Shown here: positions 1-9,967 of the stretch, piece after piece | Layout of the letters: each line of letters begins with the position of its first letter | How positions within the stretch are numbered: the stretch's first letter is position 1 | From: Crocinitomicaceae bacterium | Lineage (GTDB): Bacteria > Bacteroidota > Bacteroidia > Flavobacteriales_D > Crocinitomicaceae | DNA length: 21,554 bases | Reading direction: 5' to 3' | Assembly (NCBI GenBank): GCA_016708105.1 | Contig: JADJGJ010000006.1 | Coordinates: forward strand, 1-21,554 | The notes under the pieces: generated by a model | The model's database searches: none | Told to the model about the DNA's origin: nothing | Seen by the model: only the letters and a program-made list of their open reading frames with translations | Made by a program: the position numbers and the translations under genes

Positions 1-2200
1 AAATTTTATAACAAATCTTGGCATCCAGTTAAAGCCGGCTGACAGGTAAGTTCTAAGTAACCTTTACCTTATTTTAATATAAATGGCTATTACGTATATC
101 CATTGTTTTTCATATAATTCATTAAAAATATTATTCAGTTGAACACCTAACTGATTTTTTTCAAATAATTTTAGCACCAGGTATGGCAAATTCAACATTT
201 GACTGCAGATGGGCGCTCTAATAGGCCCGATCAGAATTCATGGTGATATCTAAAATATTGATGGTGTTTGACATCTACAACGTATTTCGCGGTGAAGGTA
301 AAATCGCAAGAAACTTTATTGGAAGAGATATTCAACGCAACATAGCAGCTATTATTAAAGTTGGGTGAAAATGCAATATCTGTTTTGTACATAATGTAAC
401 AACACCTGACCACCGTTGTCATGATCTAAAAATACTCAGTGCGAGATGATGGAATTTTATTTGTTTATACTGTAAAGTACAATTTCCTGGCTTACGCTGA
501 GATTATTTAAAATCATACTATCCGACTAGGGATTCAATGCAGGTGCGATAACACTAATCCACGTTGGTACGGGCGTAAGCGCCTGCATCATTGATATAGC
601 TCCTGTTAATATCATTCGTTTTGATAATTCATGTAAATTGATTCAGGTACAGGTAAGCTGGAACGCTGAAACGTCGCGGACAATATCATACTGGGTTTTA
701 TTACTTTGGTCTAGAATCAGGTGCCCTTTATTTACAAAATCATCCCGCGCGGGTTCAGGTGCTTCTCCGAAGGCAAGTAAGCTGATTGACGATCATTGAA
801 ATCATACATGGGGCCCGTTTTGGTTTGATGAATTTTTGAATTCACCCACCGATCTGTCCCCAACAGTTCACCATTTAGCATGAGACCAAGCTTTCAAGTA
901 CATGATGATTTTGCTAAGAATTGTTTATCTGCGTCAAAGCCCCCGCTTTAATGCATGCGTTGGTTGCTAAATAAGACTGAGATCTGTTTTGTTTGACTCC
1001 CTTTCATAATAGCGCTCACGAATTTCACTCGTTTGCTGGCATATTCATTTTAAATAATTTCTCCAAAATGTTTTCCAAGATAATGGGTTGCCTTCTCCCC
1101 AGGTAAGTTTGGATACCTTTTCAAAAGGTTAACAAGTATAGAATTCAAAGAAAAACAGCGCCATAAAAGAAATGTTCCATCTCAACCCGCGTCGTCAGAT
1201 GGAAATCAGTGGTTGAAATTGTATCGGTTGAACATTTTAACAGGATTCGGAAACCATAATCAGTCAAAGGTTTCACCACGTTAAATTGCCATGTGCTAAT
1301 ACTCTTTATATAATGACCTGCTAAATTGAAATTAATTTTTGAGTTAATGCTTTTTCAGAAAATGTAATTGATAATATTGCGTTTTCAGTAATCGTCTGCC
1401 AATTTTAAGCAAGTATTAATAATTGTATGTGCGGCGGCGTGAAAAGATTTATACTCTGAACTACGAATCAAGATATAAATGTCTCTTTGCAGTGTGTAAT
1501 AATGAGCCGTTAGAGAATGTGTTTCCTTCTAATACTACTTCAGGTGTTCTCGTTCCATACCACACAAATTACATAATTTCTTTTGCTGCATAAAGCTTCG
1601 ACCACGTGAGACCAGATTTTTTCCTAACCACGCAGATGAAGATCAAAAGGGCTTGCAGAGTTTTGAACTTGCTCTGTCAATATATCCATCAGATGAAATT
1701 CTAGACAATGGGGCACATCTGCTGTGAGCTAGTTATTCAATGACGCTATGAACCTACTTGTACATGTTTTAAAGTGTGTTGAATGATCCAAATGAGTCTG
1801 ATATTTGCGCAAAGCTACGGATGCTTTCTCTACCTCGTTCGTTTTAATGATGATACTTTTACCAAATTTTACCGCACTGCATTTGATGATGTGCCAGCAC
1901 CACGTTGAGATTTGAACATCTCAGCAGATGATGCAAAGTCAGGCATGTTCACCACTGCATGCCGTGTGATTGCGGCCTCGTTGCAGGCGTTAGTAGTGGT
2001 CACATTGGTTCGTGTTGGATCAACACCACGTATTCTGATTCCGATATACCCCACCGGACCCGCATCTGAAGTGAACAACGGTTGAGTGGCGTGAGATTGA
2101 ATAAATAAGGCATATCCTGATACCGAAATTTTGTTGTTCAATTTTAGTACTCCAAGATTAATGTCCGATTGGTTAATTTTCACCTGCCAGAAGTGTTGTT
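1..2200. other. Region without an assignable gene
   Basis: No gene can be supported here. Every frame on both strands is interrupted; the longest open stretches are about 60 to 105 codons and none shows a motif, signal peptide or family I recognise. The longest one, on the minus strand at 1869-2183, is in the opposite direction to the weak protein-like pieces that follow from 2200 on. The base composition is AT-rich like the rest of the window. The stretch could be a continuation of the poorly read surface-protein region to its right, true intergenic DNA, or low-quality contig end. I see no repeat array, RNA gene or mobile element in it. Confidence 0.5.
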
Positions 2201-3927
2201 GACACTACAACACTTCAGAAAAATAACAAAGCTGGTATCAAGTCAAAATCTACGGCTACCATCACACCTTTGATTTACAATGTATCGCGCAACAACTGGT
2301 ATCCAAACACTTACGCACTTCAATAATGGCAATGCCACAAAGCTACATCTAGCAAAATTTCATAAAGTGCCGTCAGGTGTTGAAACTGTATACTGATACG
2401 TTTGATCAATCATAATTCTGGCGCCAGCGCAGCACTCATTTCGTTTGATTTTACCACTCAAGGAGTGGTTTATTACTTATGTGTTGAAACCGGAACGCCA
2501 ATAATTGACATGATTTTATCAACCAGCATGATTCTTGTTTTCCATGTTAGAAACATTTTAACAAGAACAAGAGGGCTGGTTCACCGGAAATTAATAATAA
2601 AACCAACTTGTCACTTTCGCTTCGCGGGCATTATACAGATCGGGTCAATGGGTATAATCTCAGCCGCCAATTATGACCTTTCCATAGGAACGTAATAAAA
2701 GAAGACAAATAGTTTGTATTGGGAATCAACCTTTATCTTTAAGCAGAAATTTTTCATTTGATTTGATGAACATAGAAACAACAAGATGGCAGGAATTAAG
2801 AAATTTAGCCCCACTCCCACCACAAAAAAATAGATGGCCTGTTTTGTTGAAGCAAGATATTTCAGTTTTGTAAAACAAGATGACATGATTCACGCTGAGT
2901 TATCCGACAGTAAATGGAGAAAATTAAAATACAATATTAAAGAAAATTCAAAGGAGCAGGTAATTATCATGCGTTACCACTTACTTTCCAGGAACTGCTT
3001 ATTCCAATCACATTGCCGCAACAGCAACCCTTGGTAACTTGCGCTTGGGTGTACCAACAATTGGGGATATCCGAGGTGATGAATTACACGCACAAAACAA
3101 CGATACACTTCCGTGCTGCTTCAGAAAATATAAGATGCAATTTCACTTTGTTGCCCGACAAGCATAGCCAAAAGATACGATGAATTTTCATGCACAGCTC
3201 AAAGCTATTTTTTTAACATTAATATATTGTTCCTGAGAAAGGTGGCGCAAACAACGCCCGGTGCTGGGAGCTGTTCTGAAATAATGCATAGAAGCGCCTT
3301 TCACCCGGATTGCCACTTATACACCCGCAGCGGGTACAGGCACAACTGCTGCGGGTTTGCTGGAAGGTTCACTGAACAGTTGCATCATCAATACTGTGTC
3401 TGCACTGAAGGAAATTGAATTTCTATCTCATGATATTCAACGAAGAAGAATTCAAATCTATGTCCTATTGAATTTCCTGAAGCAAACTTAAGATTGAAGG
3501 ATTTGAGATTGATCACAAAGATATGCATTTTGGAGGATACGGAAAGCACAATGCCACGTTGATTGCCAATATGAGAAATCACATTTACAGATGAGCACGG
3601 TATTCCGCCCAATCAGGTTTATGCGGCAAAATGGTCATTTTTATTTTGCGTGATTTACATGACGGATTTTCAAAAGCTAGCCGCGTGTATTATTACCCCG
3701 ACGGATTTGAATGGGCTATTCCTATTGAACAACGGTTGGCAATAATAAATGCTCAACAGAATCCCGAAATTGGCGGCATGCAGCTGCTCTTCTGTTATCA
3801 TCTTTCAAATAAGAAAATAGGCGTGAATTGCCATATCAAAAAGGTAGCAAACAACAGCAATGTAATATTGCGATGTTTTCCTCACAATGGGCCCATTTTG
3901 CCATCATTTTCATCTTTGAAAATGTAG
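2200..3927 (+). other. Broken protein-like stretch, possibly a secreted or surface protein
   Basis: I cannot name this gene, and it may not be one. Several plus-strand pieces in different frames look like real secreted Bacteroidota protein. At 2402-2695 there is a strand-like segment with FDFTTQGVVYYLCVETG. At about 2986-3171 a 60-codon piece contains LRLGVPTIGDIRGDE, faintly like the start of GEVED-type repeats. At about 3314-3500 a threonine- and glycine-rich piece contains TYTPAAGTGTTAAGLLEG. Such sequence is typical of large beta-rich proteins exported by the type IX secretion system. No start codon, signal peptide or C-terminal sorting domain is visible. If real, the gene carries many frameshifts, more densely than genes in the middle of the window. 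Chance open frames are the main alternative. Confidence 0.22.
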
Positions 3928-4566
3928 TACAACAATTCCCTTTATTAATATTCGTCGAGTTAGATACATGCTGGATAAGAGCCAGTCAAAATTTTCTAGG
4001 ATTTAAGAAATGGTAAGCTCTTTCAGGAATTTTTTGTTTCAAACGAATCAGCAAAAATTGGTCAGCAAATAAATAGCATAGAAGTCAGCACCATGTTTTA
4101 CAAAATTCAGTTAGAGTCCATAATTTGTACACCATCTTCTTCTTGTTCACTTACTATGAACCACACCAAGCCAGTGAATGACTTTCCAAATATCACCTTC
4201 TTTCACAATAATACCCGCAATGTGAATATTCTTCTTCGGTATTTTGCATGATATGTGCTGAGAGCGGTCAGAGTACCGACGACACCTATTATATCCGCCT
4301 GGTTTTTGTTGCTGATAAATTGAATCCAGGTAAACTGGAGCGGGAGATATGTTTGTACTCCACCGCAGAAGTACTTGGTAAATCAAAGATGTCCAAACTA
4401 AGACTCACCTGAGGCCTGAGCAACTGCAAGGGACGAACAACGTAACAACAAATATTACAAAAAATAACGGGTATTCCCGGGCATCAGCTTCAATAATTGA
4501 ATTTGGTAATAAATGAATTTCCAGCAAATGTAGGCAACAATATTCAGATGCATTTGCCTGATAAAA
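3928..4566. other. Unassigned stretch left of the lipoprotein gene
   Basis: No recognisable gene. One plus-strand piece at roughly 4255-4410 reads with plausible composition (for example ADKLNPGKLEREICLYSTAE), and could belong to the same poorly read protein as the region to its left. The minus-strand frame at 4147-4386 is most likely its shadow. No motif supports a family. The right edge is the hairpin that probably ends the lipoprotein transcript. Confidence 0.4.
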
Positions 4567-4602
4567 CAAAATCCCGTCTCGGAAACCCGGACCCGGATTT
4601 TG
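4567..4602 (-). terminator. Probable rho-independent terminator of the lipoprotein gene
   Basis: The arms CAAAATCC (4567-4574) and GGATTTTG (4595-4602) are perfect 8-base inverted repeats around a GC-rich 20-base interior. That interior itself contains CGG and CCGG tracts that can pair. Read on the minus strand, the hairpin starts 27 bases past the lipoprotein stop codon and runs into ATTTTGTTTTAT, a U-rich tail. Because the arms are A/T-ended on both sides, it could also stop transcripts from the left. Confidence 0.6.
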
Positions 4603-4628
4603 AAAATGCTGGATTAAAGAGATGAATA

Positions 4629-4999
4629 TTACATATCCATTCCAAGATCTTTCTGGTAGTTAGAAACTTTCCAAGCACCATCAACTTTTTAAGATCGTAT
4701 TTGAAAGTCATTTCCATACCATCTCTTTTTCTTTGCAAGTACAGTTTGCAGTTTCACCTGACTCTGTGCACTCAGTAGAAACGATTTCAGTTGCATATGA
4801 ACTTGTACATCCAGCATCGATTGATCCTTGTACGTTTTCTCTGATGCAGTTTCAACAGCCATTCCTTTGCTTCGTCACATTTTCCGTCAGCTAATGCTTT
4901 TACGAAAGATTCTGTAACGTCTTTTGGAGTTGAACCTCCACCGCAAGCAGTCAACAACAATCCTGCTACTGCTCCTACTAATAAAGTTCTTAATTTCAT
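4629..4999 (-). CDS. Small lipoprotein, DUF4878-like
   Basis: A secreted lipoprotein of about 123 residues, function unknown. The N-terminus is a textbook lipoprotein signal: MKLRTLLVGAVAGLLLTACG, with the lipobox LTAC placing the lipidated cysteine near residue 19. The mature part begins GGSTPKDVTESFVKALADG, the layout of DUF4878-type domains (short signal, then a V..F..AL..GK helix). A cysteine-rich segment follows (CTSSYATEIVSTECTES, then ANCTCKEKEM), and the end reads FKYDLKK, DGAWKVSNYQKDLGMDM. Three single-base errors break the frame, near 4857, 4836 and between about 4690 and 4725; joining the frames gives one continuous product. It is monocistronic, with its own promoter at 5042-5072 and terminator at 4567-4602. 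DUF4878 is inferred from the pattern and not searched. Confidence 0.75.
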
Positions 5000-5041
5000 A
5001 ACTTGGTTTTTCTTACTTAAATAATTAATTAATTAATGGTG

Positions 5042-5072
5042 CAAATATATACCAGATTTCTATAAAACAAAA
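5042..5072 (-). promoter_or_regulatory. Bacteroidota-type promoter for the lipoprotein gene
   Basis: On the minus strand the -7 element TATATTTG (5042-5049) matches the Bacteroidota consensus TAnnTTTG exactly. It follows a -33 element TTTTG (5068-5072) at a spacing of 18 bases. Transcription would begin about 35 bases before the ATG at 4999. The leader contains the repeated TTAAT tract at 5024-5037. Confidence 0.65.
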
Positions 5073-5112
5073 TTTTTTGTGATAAAAGATGTTTTTTGGC
5101 TGGTAAAGCGCC

Positions 5113-5120
5113 TACCTTTG
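5113..5120 (+). promoter_or_regulatory. -7 element of the ABC-F gene promoter
   Basis: TACCTTTG at 5113-5120 matches TAnnTTTG and lies 23 bases before the proposed ATG at 5144. The nearest TTG-type -33 element (TTTTTTG, 5092-5098) is only 14 bases away, shorter than usual. A missing base or two in this error-prone assembly would explain that. Together with 5042-5072 it forms a compact divergent promoter region. Confidence 0.5.
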
Positions 5121-5143
5121 CGCCTCCAAATACACTAAAATCA

Positions 5144-6727
5144 ATGATTCAGTAAGTAATTTATCACTCATACGGTAAAAAGTTCTTTTTAGAGATGTCA
5201 ATCTCAAATTTGTTCAGGGCAACCTGTTATGGTGTTATCGGAGCAATGGTGCCGGTAAATCTACTTTTCTGAAAATTCTGATTGGAGAAATTGAAGGCAA
5301 TACCGGTCAGGTATTTTAGAACCCGGCAAACGCATGGCTGTTTTGAAACAGAATCACGAATTTGATAATTATACTGTTTTGAATACCGTAATGATGGGCC
5401 ATAATGCGCTCTGGAAAATAATTTCTGAAAAGGATGCAATTTACGCAAAGCCTGATTTCAGTGAAGCAGATGGTTTGAGAGCATCAGAACTGGAAGCTGA
5501 ATTTGCTGAGATGGACGGATGGAATGCTGAAACGGATGCACCGCTTCTGTTGAGTAATCTGGGTATTAAGGAAGATGTTCATTATACATTGATGCAGGAT
5601 ATTCCTTCTGATCTCAAAGTACGTGTTTTGCTTGCACAGGCTTTATTCGGTAATCCGGATATACTTGTACTCGATGAACCAACGAATGACCTGGACATTA
5701 AAACCATTTCATGGCTGGAAGATTTTCTTTTGGATTTTAAAAATACGGTGATTGTCGTTTCTCACGACCGTCACTTTCTGGACACTGTCTGTACGCATAT
5801 CTGTGATATAGATTTCGGAAAAATCAATTTGTTTACCGGTAACTATATGTTCTGGTATCAGTCATCTCAGCTGGTGCTGAAACAACAGGGAGATAAAAAC
5901 AAAAAACTGGAGAAAAGAGCTGCAGGAATTTATTGCCCGTTTCAGCGCCAATGCTTCTAAATCCAAACAGGCAACAAGCAGAAGAAAATTGCTTGACAAA
6001 TTACCGATTGAAGAATTAAAAGCGTCCAGCAGAAAATATCCGGGTATCATTTATGAGCAGGAACGTGAAGCAGGTGATCAGATTCTGCACATTGAAAAAC
6101 TGACCAAATCAGTGGATGGTGAAATGCTTTTCAAAGATTTCTACCTCAATGTCAACAAAGGAGATAAAATAGCTTTCATCTCAAAACAGTTGGCTATTAA
6201 ATCTGTTTCAGGTTTTGATGAATGAGAAACAACCTGATACCGGTTCTGTTCAGTTATGGATCTACAATAAAGCCTACTTATTTACCCAATGATAACTCCA
6301 TTACTTCAACAGTGAATTGACATTGGTTGAATGGCTGCGACAGTATGCGGTTACTGAGATGAGGAAAAGAAGAAGTATATCTGCGTGGATTTTTAGGTAG
6401 AATGCTTTTTTCAGGTGAAGAAGCACTCAAAAAAGTACGGGTATTGTCAGGAGGTGAAAAAGTAAGATGTATGATTTCACGCATGATGTTTGGAAAAGGG
6501 AATCTGCTTATACTGGATGAACCAACCAATCACTTGGACCTTGGATCAATCACAGCTTTCAATAATGCGCTGATTAAATTCCGGGAACTATCCTGTTTAC
6601 ATCCCATGACCACGAGTTTGTTCAAACCAAGTTGCCAAACCGCATTGTTGAATTGACTCCAACAGGATTCCCGGATAAACTCATGTCGTACGATGATTAT
6701 CTGGCAGATGAAAAATTCAAATGCTAG
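5144..6727 (+). CDS. ABC-F family ATPase, YbiT-like
   Basis: A soluble tandem ABC ATPase of the ABC-F class, cytosolic and expected to act on ribosomes; about 530-540 residues, the length of E. coli YbiT. Domain 1: start MISVSNLSLSYGKK, Walker A GANGAGKSTFLKIL (near 5245), Walker B VLDEPTNDLDIKT (near 5670), switch histidine VVSHDRHFLD. Its signature is PSDLKVRVLLAQALF instead of LSGGQ, which is the YbiT pattern. The inter-domain linker has FSANASKSKQATSRRK, also YbiT-like. Domain 2 has a normal signature LSGGEKVRCMISRMMFG and Walker B LILDEPTNHLDL, but its P-loop position reads SK-x-LAI with no GKS. At least five frameshifts sit in homopolymers. The ATG at 5144 fits the family start once one T is restored. 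It is monocistronic and faces the Fe-S operon tail to tail. Confidence 0.9.
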
Positions 6728-7070
6728 CTGAAGAGATGCTTCATGATATAAATACATCTTTCTTGATGTCATTTTTCTAATTTCTGTGAGGTGGAAATTT
6801 TGACGTTTATCATGGATAGTAATTGCTGCACGACAATTAGCTGTTCCTTTGACTCAAGAACAAACTGGTATTAATACCGTTTTGAGTATTGCTTAGAATT
6901 GGTTTAAATAAATATCTTTGTCAAGATGAAAGCGCAATTAATTCAGATGCTAACCGATTTATGTCCATAGAGCCATGCGTACGGCGATGACGCCAAGAAA
7001 ACAGCAAAAAAGATTGTTGGAGAAAATACAAGCGCAAGGAAAATTTTGGAGGTTGTCCAAAAAAATAGAA
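6728..7070. other. Convergent intergenic region with a 12-bp palindrome
   Basis: No gene is supported in these 343 bases between two convergent genes. A perfect palindrome GGTATTAATACC lies at 6867-6878 and is followed by GTTTT; it may contribute to termination but has no loop. Two short open pieces are visible: one around 6815-6895 reading VIAARQLAVPLTQEQTG, and one from the ATG at 6925 reading MKAQLIQMLTDLCP and, past a stop, AKKTAKKIVGEN. Neither has a recognisable family, and the second runs into the 3' end of the Fe-S gene. Confidence 0.4.
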
Positions 7071-7866
7071 CTACAAATCAACAGCTTGGGCAATCATTTC
7101 AGCGATGTCCATCACTTTGATCTCATTTTCTTAAGTATTGGAAATTTACTCACTCCATCAGTCATCATGGTATTGCCAGAATGGGGCATCCTGTTGCAAT
7201 AAATTCTGATTTAGTTTCCAAGGCATCTTCAGTACGTTCCACGTTGATTTCTTTGTTGCCTTTTTCAAATTCTTTGAACATTTGCGCTCCGCCGGCACCG
7301 CAACACAAACCACGTTCACGACAGCGTTTCATCTCCACTAATTCTGCATCTAATTTTTAAGTACTTCCACGGGTGCTTCATACACCTCGTTAAGCGCGAC
7401 CCAAATAACAAGGATCATGAAAAGTTATTTTTTTCCCTTTGAAGGTGCCTCCTCCCCTGAATAGTAATTTTACCTTGTTTGAATAAATCTTCAAGCAATT
7501 GTGTGTGATGAACTACCTCATAATGCCCACAACTCAGGATATTCATTTTCAAAGTATTAAAACAATGCGGACATGCCGTCACAATTTTTTTTAATTTCAT
7601 AACCATTCAAAACTTGAATATTCATCATGGCCTGCATCTGAAATAAAACTCATTTCCCGCGTTTAGCAGGATCTCCGGTGCAAGATTCTTCAGTGCCCAA
7701 CACCGCAAATTTAATATTGCAATGGTTCAGAATTTTTCACAATGGCTTTGGTAATTTTTTAGCTCTGTCATCAAAACTTCCGGCTTTAACTAACCCAAAA
7801 TAAAATATCGGGTGTCTGACCTTCAGCCATCATTTGTGCCATTGTTTTTACTTCAACTTTACTCAT
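7071..7866 (-). CDS. CCG-domain Fe-S protein (HdrB/HdrD/GlpC-like)
   Basis: About 265 residues, cytosolic or membrane-peripheral electron-transfer subunit. It shows two cysteine-rich (CCG) modules: an N-terminal half with GTEESCTGDPAKRAGNE, ACPHCFNTLKNEYP and HHTQLLEDL, and a C-terminal half with DPCYLGR, RERGLCCGAGGAQMF and ATGCPFCNTMMTDG. In heterodisulfide reductase such modules bind an unusual 4Fe-4S cluster where disulfides are split. The real substrate here is unknown. The start MSKVEVKTMAQMMAEGQTPD at 7866 lies 3 bases after the stop of the preceding gene. Five or more indels break the frame (near 7780, 7660-7700, 7595, 7455 and 7360). It is the last gene of the MCE/Fe-S operon and probably works with the membrane Fe-S protein at 8676-9949, whose family pairs with CCG proteins. 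Confidence 0.88.
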
Positions 7867-7869
7867 AGC

Positions 7870-8338
7870 TTAATTCTTGTTTTGTTGATCAATACTATTT
7901 TTAAATACCTGAATTTTAGAATCTATTTCAATGAGATCTGTAATTTTCCTTCAAATCTGGTGGCTCTCACAATATGGTTATCAATCCAATGATAATTTCC
8001 TCCACGCGGTTTACCCATTAGCATTCCATGATATTTAAACCCGTGTTTCGCTAACCATTCTTCAGTTACTTTTCTATGCTCTTCAGTTCGTGATGTGAAA
8101 AAAGTTATGATATGCCCCTCATCAAACCATTTATTGCAAATTCGCAAAGCATCAGGATATGCCGCTGCAGTCACCATACGCTCCGGTTCTTCATTCGGAA
8201 TATCATCTCCAATTGTTCCCGTCAATATCAATCAAGTAGTTTTTACAGTGCTCAGGCAAGCAGGGCGAAACCTTTGCGCCATCAACTGTTTTTCAATCAG
8301 TTTATTATCGTCAAGTTTTTTTCATAGCTGATTTTCAT
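7870..8338 (-). CDS. HAD-like phosphatase of the type often labelled 'phosphoheptose isomerase'
   Basis: About 156 residues. Motif I is LIDIDGTIGDD (near 8230), with the two aspartates expected of a HAD phosphatase. Motif II is FFTSRTEEHRK, with the threonine or serine that follows strand 2. A later lysine and an aspartate lie in MGKPRGG and IDNHIVRATRF. I know this family from Bacteroidota, where relatives read PERMVTAKPY, HGFKYH and VRATTFKGKF. They are often annotated as phosphoheptose isomerase, but the motifs are those of a small HAD hydrolase, so that name is unlikely. Start at 8338 (MKISYEK) gives a 35-residue leader before motif I; the ATG at 8325 is an alternative. Frameshifts occur near 8300, 8235 and 7940. 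It is tightly packed in the operon (10 and 3 base gaps), which suggests a shared function, but its substrate is unknown. Confidence 0.8.
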
Positions 8339-8348
8339 TCCTGTCTAA

Positions 8349-8673
8349 TTACTCTTTCCAAACAATAAAAGGATAAACAAACGTGATTGTTTCATTTTTG
8401 ACTTTCGATATTGCAGCACAATGTCAACCGTTTTAGAATTTTCTGCAATAACAGTAACCTGATATTTTTTGTTTTTATCATAAACTATCTGCACCCCTTT
8501 TCCTATGAGAGATACTACTTTGAAAGTTTATAGCTTGTTTGAATTTCAAATTTATTTGTTGTATTCGTCAACAAAGTATCTTTTATTGGTCAACAAAATA
8601 AAATCAATGCATGACTGCGCGCGAAAGAGAATTGAAAAATAAAAACTGTTATCGAGAAAAAAATTACTTTCAT
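8349..8673 (-). CDS. Small secreted protein, unknown function
   Basis: About 108 residues. The N-terminus MKVIFFSITVFIFQFSFARS is a clear Sec signal peptide: a short hydrophobic core and a small residue before the likely cleavage. The mature part is broken by several indels but includes TTNKFEIQTSYKL, VQIVYDKNKKYQVTVIAENS, VDIVLQYRKSK and the end TFVYPFIVWKE. It looks beta-rich, with no cysteine-rich or enzymatic motif. I do not recognise a family. The start ATG is 2 bases after the stop of the membrane Fe-S gene and the stop is 10 bases before the HAD gene, so it is surely co-transcribed. Being an exported protein between two electron-transfer genes is its most informative property. Confidence 0.65.
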
Positions 8674-8675
8674 AT

Positions 8676-9949
8676 TTACGCTTCGTTTGCCCAGTTAAAT
8701 CTGTCGGCGGGAGAGAACTGCCAAGGCGCCTGATTATTTTCAATATTGGTTGCCATCCCTGCCAATTCAGCTGGCAATTTTGATTCTTCCATCACAGATA
8801 TCTTCTCAAATCAATGATAATAGACAGCGGATCAATATTCACGGACACTCTTGCACATGCGTTACAACTAGTACAAACCCACACCGTCTTCGTCTGTGAT
8901 ATAATCTCCAAGTAAAAATTTTCCATCATGGAATTCAATGCCGTTTTTGTTTTGCCTTACCTAATTCTTCAACACGGTCACGCACATCCATCATGATTTT
9001 GCGTGGTGATAATTTTTTACCCGTGATATTTGCCGGACAAGATGAAGTGCATCTTCCACATTCAGTGCAGGTATAGGCGTTCATGATATTTACCCAGGTA
9101 AGATCAGTAACATCTTTTGCGCCAAAACGTTGAGGAGCCGCTTCAGTAGCCGGTTGCGCCGCATAAGGATCTGCAGACGGATCAAGCATCAATTTCACTT
9201 CACGGGTTACACTTTCCATGTTGGTTAATTTACCCTTCGGCAACAAATTTGAAAAATACGTGTTCGGAAATGCCCAGATGATATGAAGGTGTTTTGAAAA
9301 AGGCAAATAGTTCAAGAAAGCAAATACACCAACCACATGGAACCACCAAGCTGTTTGTTCAATTATATGCAGTGCATTATGATTCTCAGGTAAGAGGGGG
9401 TTTCAGATAACTGAAATTAAACCCACCTTGTACATCGGCGGCATTCATGATCAAAAGAGCACTCATCATCAATACTTCAGTGATGAGAATAATGTTACCG
9501 TCTTTAAACGCCCATCCTCTTAAATCAGGTCCCTGAAATCTTTTGACGGCTTTGAAATTTCGGCGCACTAAAAACACGATACATGCAAGTGCAACTGCTG
9601 CGGCAAGAATTTCAAAAAAGTTTACCATCACGAAATAAAAATTCCCCAACAAAGGTTGTAACACACGATGCGTACCTACAAATCCATCAATAAAATTTCA
9701 AGCATCTCCAAGATTGACCAATATAAATCCTGCGTAAACGATAATATGTAAAAGCAGCAAATGGTCGCGATGTCATTTTGATTGACCCAGCGCCACCCGA
9801 ATCATGGTTCGCATGCGTTCACTTTTATTATCAGTTCGGTTTACGTCTTTTCCCAAACGTATATTGAACAAAATTTTGCGAACATTGATAGTAAAAAGAA
9901 TTGCCGCTCCGATGAACAACAGAGCGAATATAATATTTGCAATACCCAT
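8676..9949 (-). CDS. Membrane-bound 4Fe-4S protein (HdrC-like with NarI-like membrane part)
   Basis: About 424 residues, inner membrane. The N-terminal half has hydrophobic helices: NIIFALLFIGAAILFTINV, a helix around HIIVYAGFILVN, YFVMVNFFEILAAAVALACI and ITEVLMMSALLIMNAA. A soluble domain with two 4Fe-4S motifs follows. The first is CTECGRCTSSCPANITGKK (near 9050). The second is CTSCNAC followed, after a one-base correction, by CPVNIDPL (near 8860). The end reads APWQFSPADRFNWANEA, which I know as the C-terminal pattern of these Bacteroidota proteins. The layout matches proteins that pass electrons between the membrane quinone pool and a CCG-type partner, here probably the gene at 7071-7866. 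The start MGIANIIF at 9949 is 18 bases after the MCE gene. At least four frameshifts are present (near 9770, 9690, 9370 and 8940). The donor and acceptor are unknown. Confidence 0.88.
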
Positions 9950-9967
9950 GATGAAATGATTTAATTC

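Noticed and set aside
1869..2183. Open minus-strand frame of 104 codons
   Set aside because: No motif, signal peptide, start context or neighbour supports it, and it lies in a poorly read region next to protein-like pieces on the other strand.
2671..2886. Minus-strand frame with a hydrophobic stretch (FFVVGVGLNFLIPAILLFLC)
   Set aside because: It looks like a membrane helix but is short, has no family, and opposes the plus-strand pieces; AT-rich DNA readily gives such frames.
1..4500. Frequent CAGGT words taken as a repeat or regulatory motif
   Set aside because: The same word is common in coding sequence across the window, where it encodes ordinary Gln-Val or Ser-Gly codons, and the copies have no regular spacing.
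8095..8331. Two overlapping plus-strand frames
   Set aside because: They are shadows of the HAD-like gene on the minus strand, which has clear catalytic motifs.
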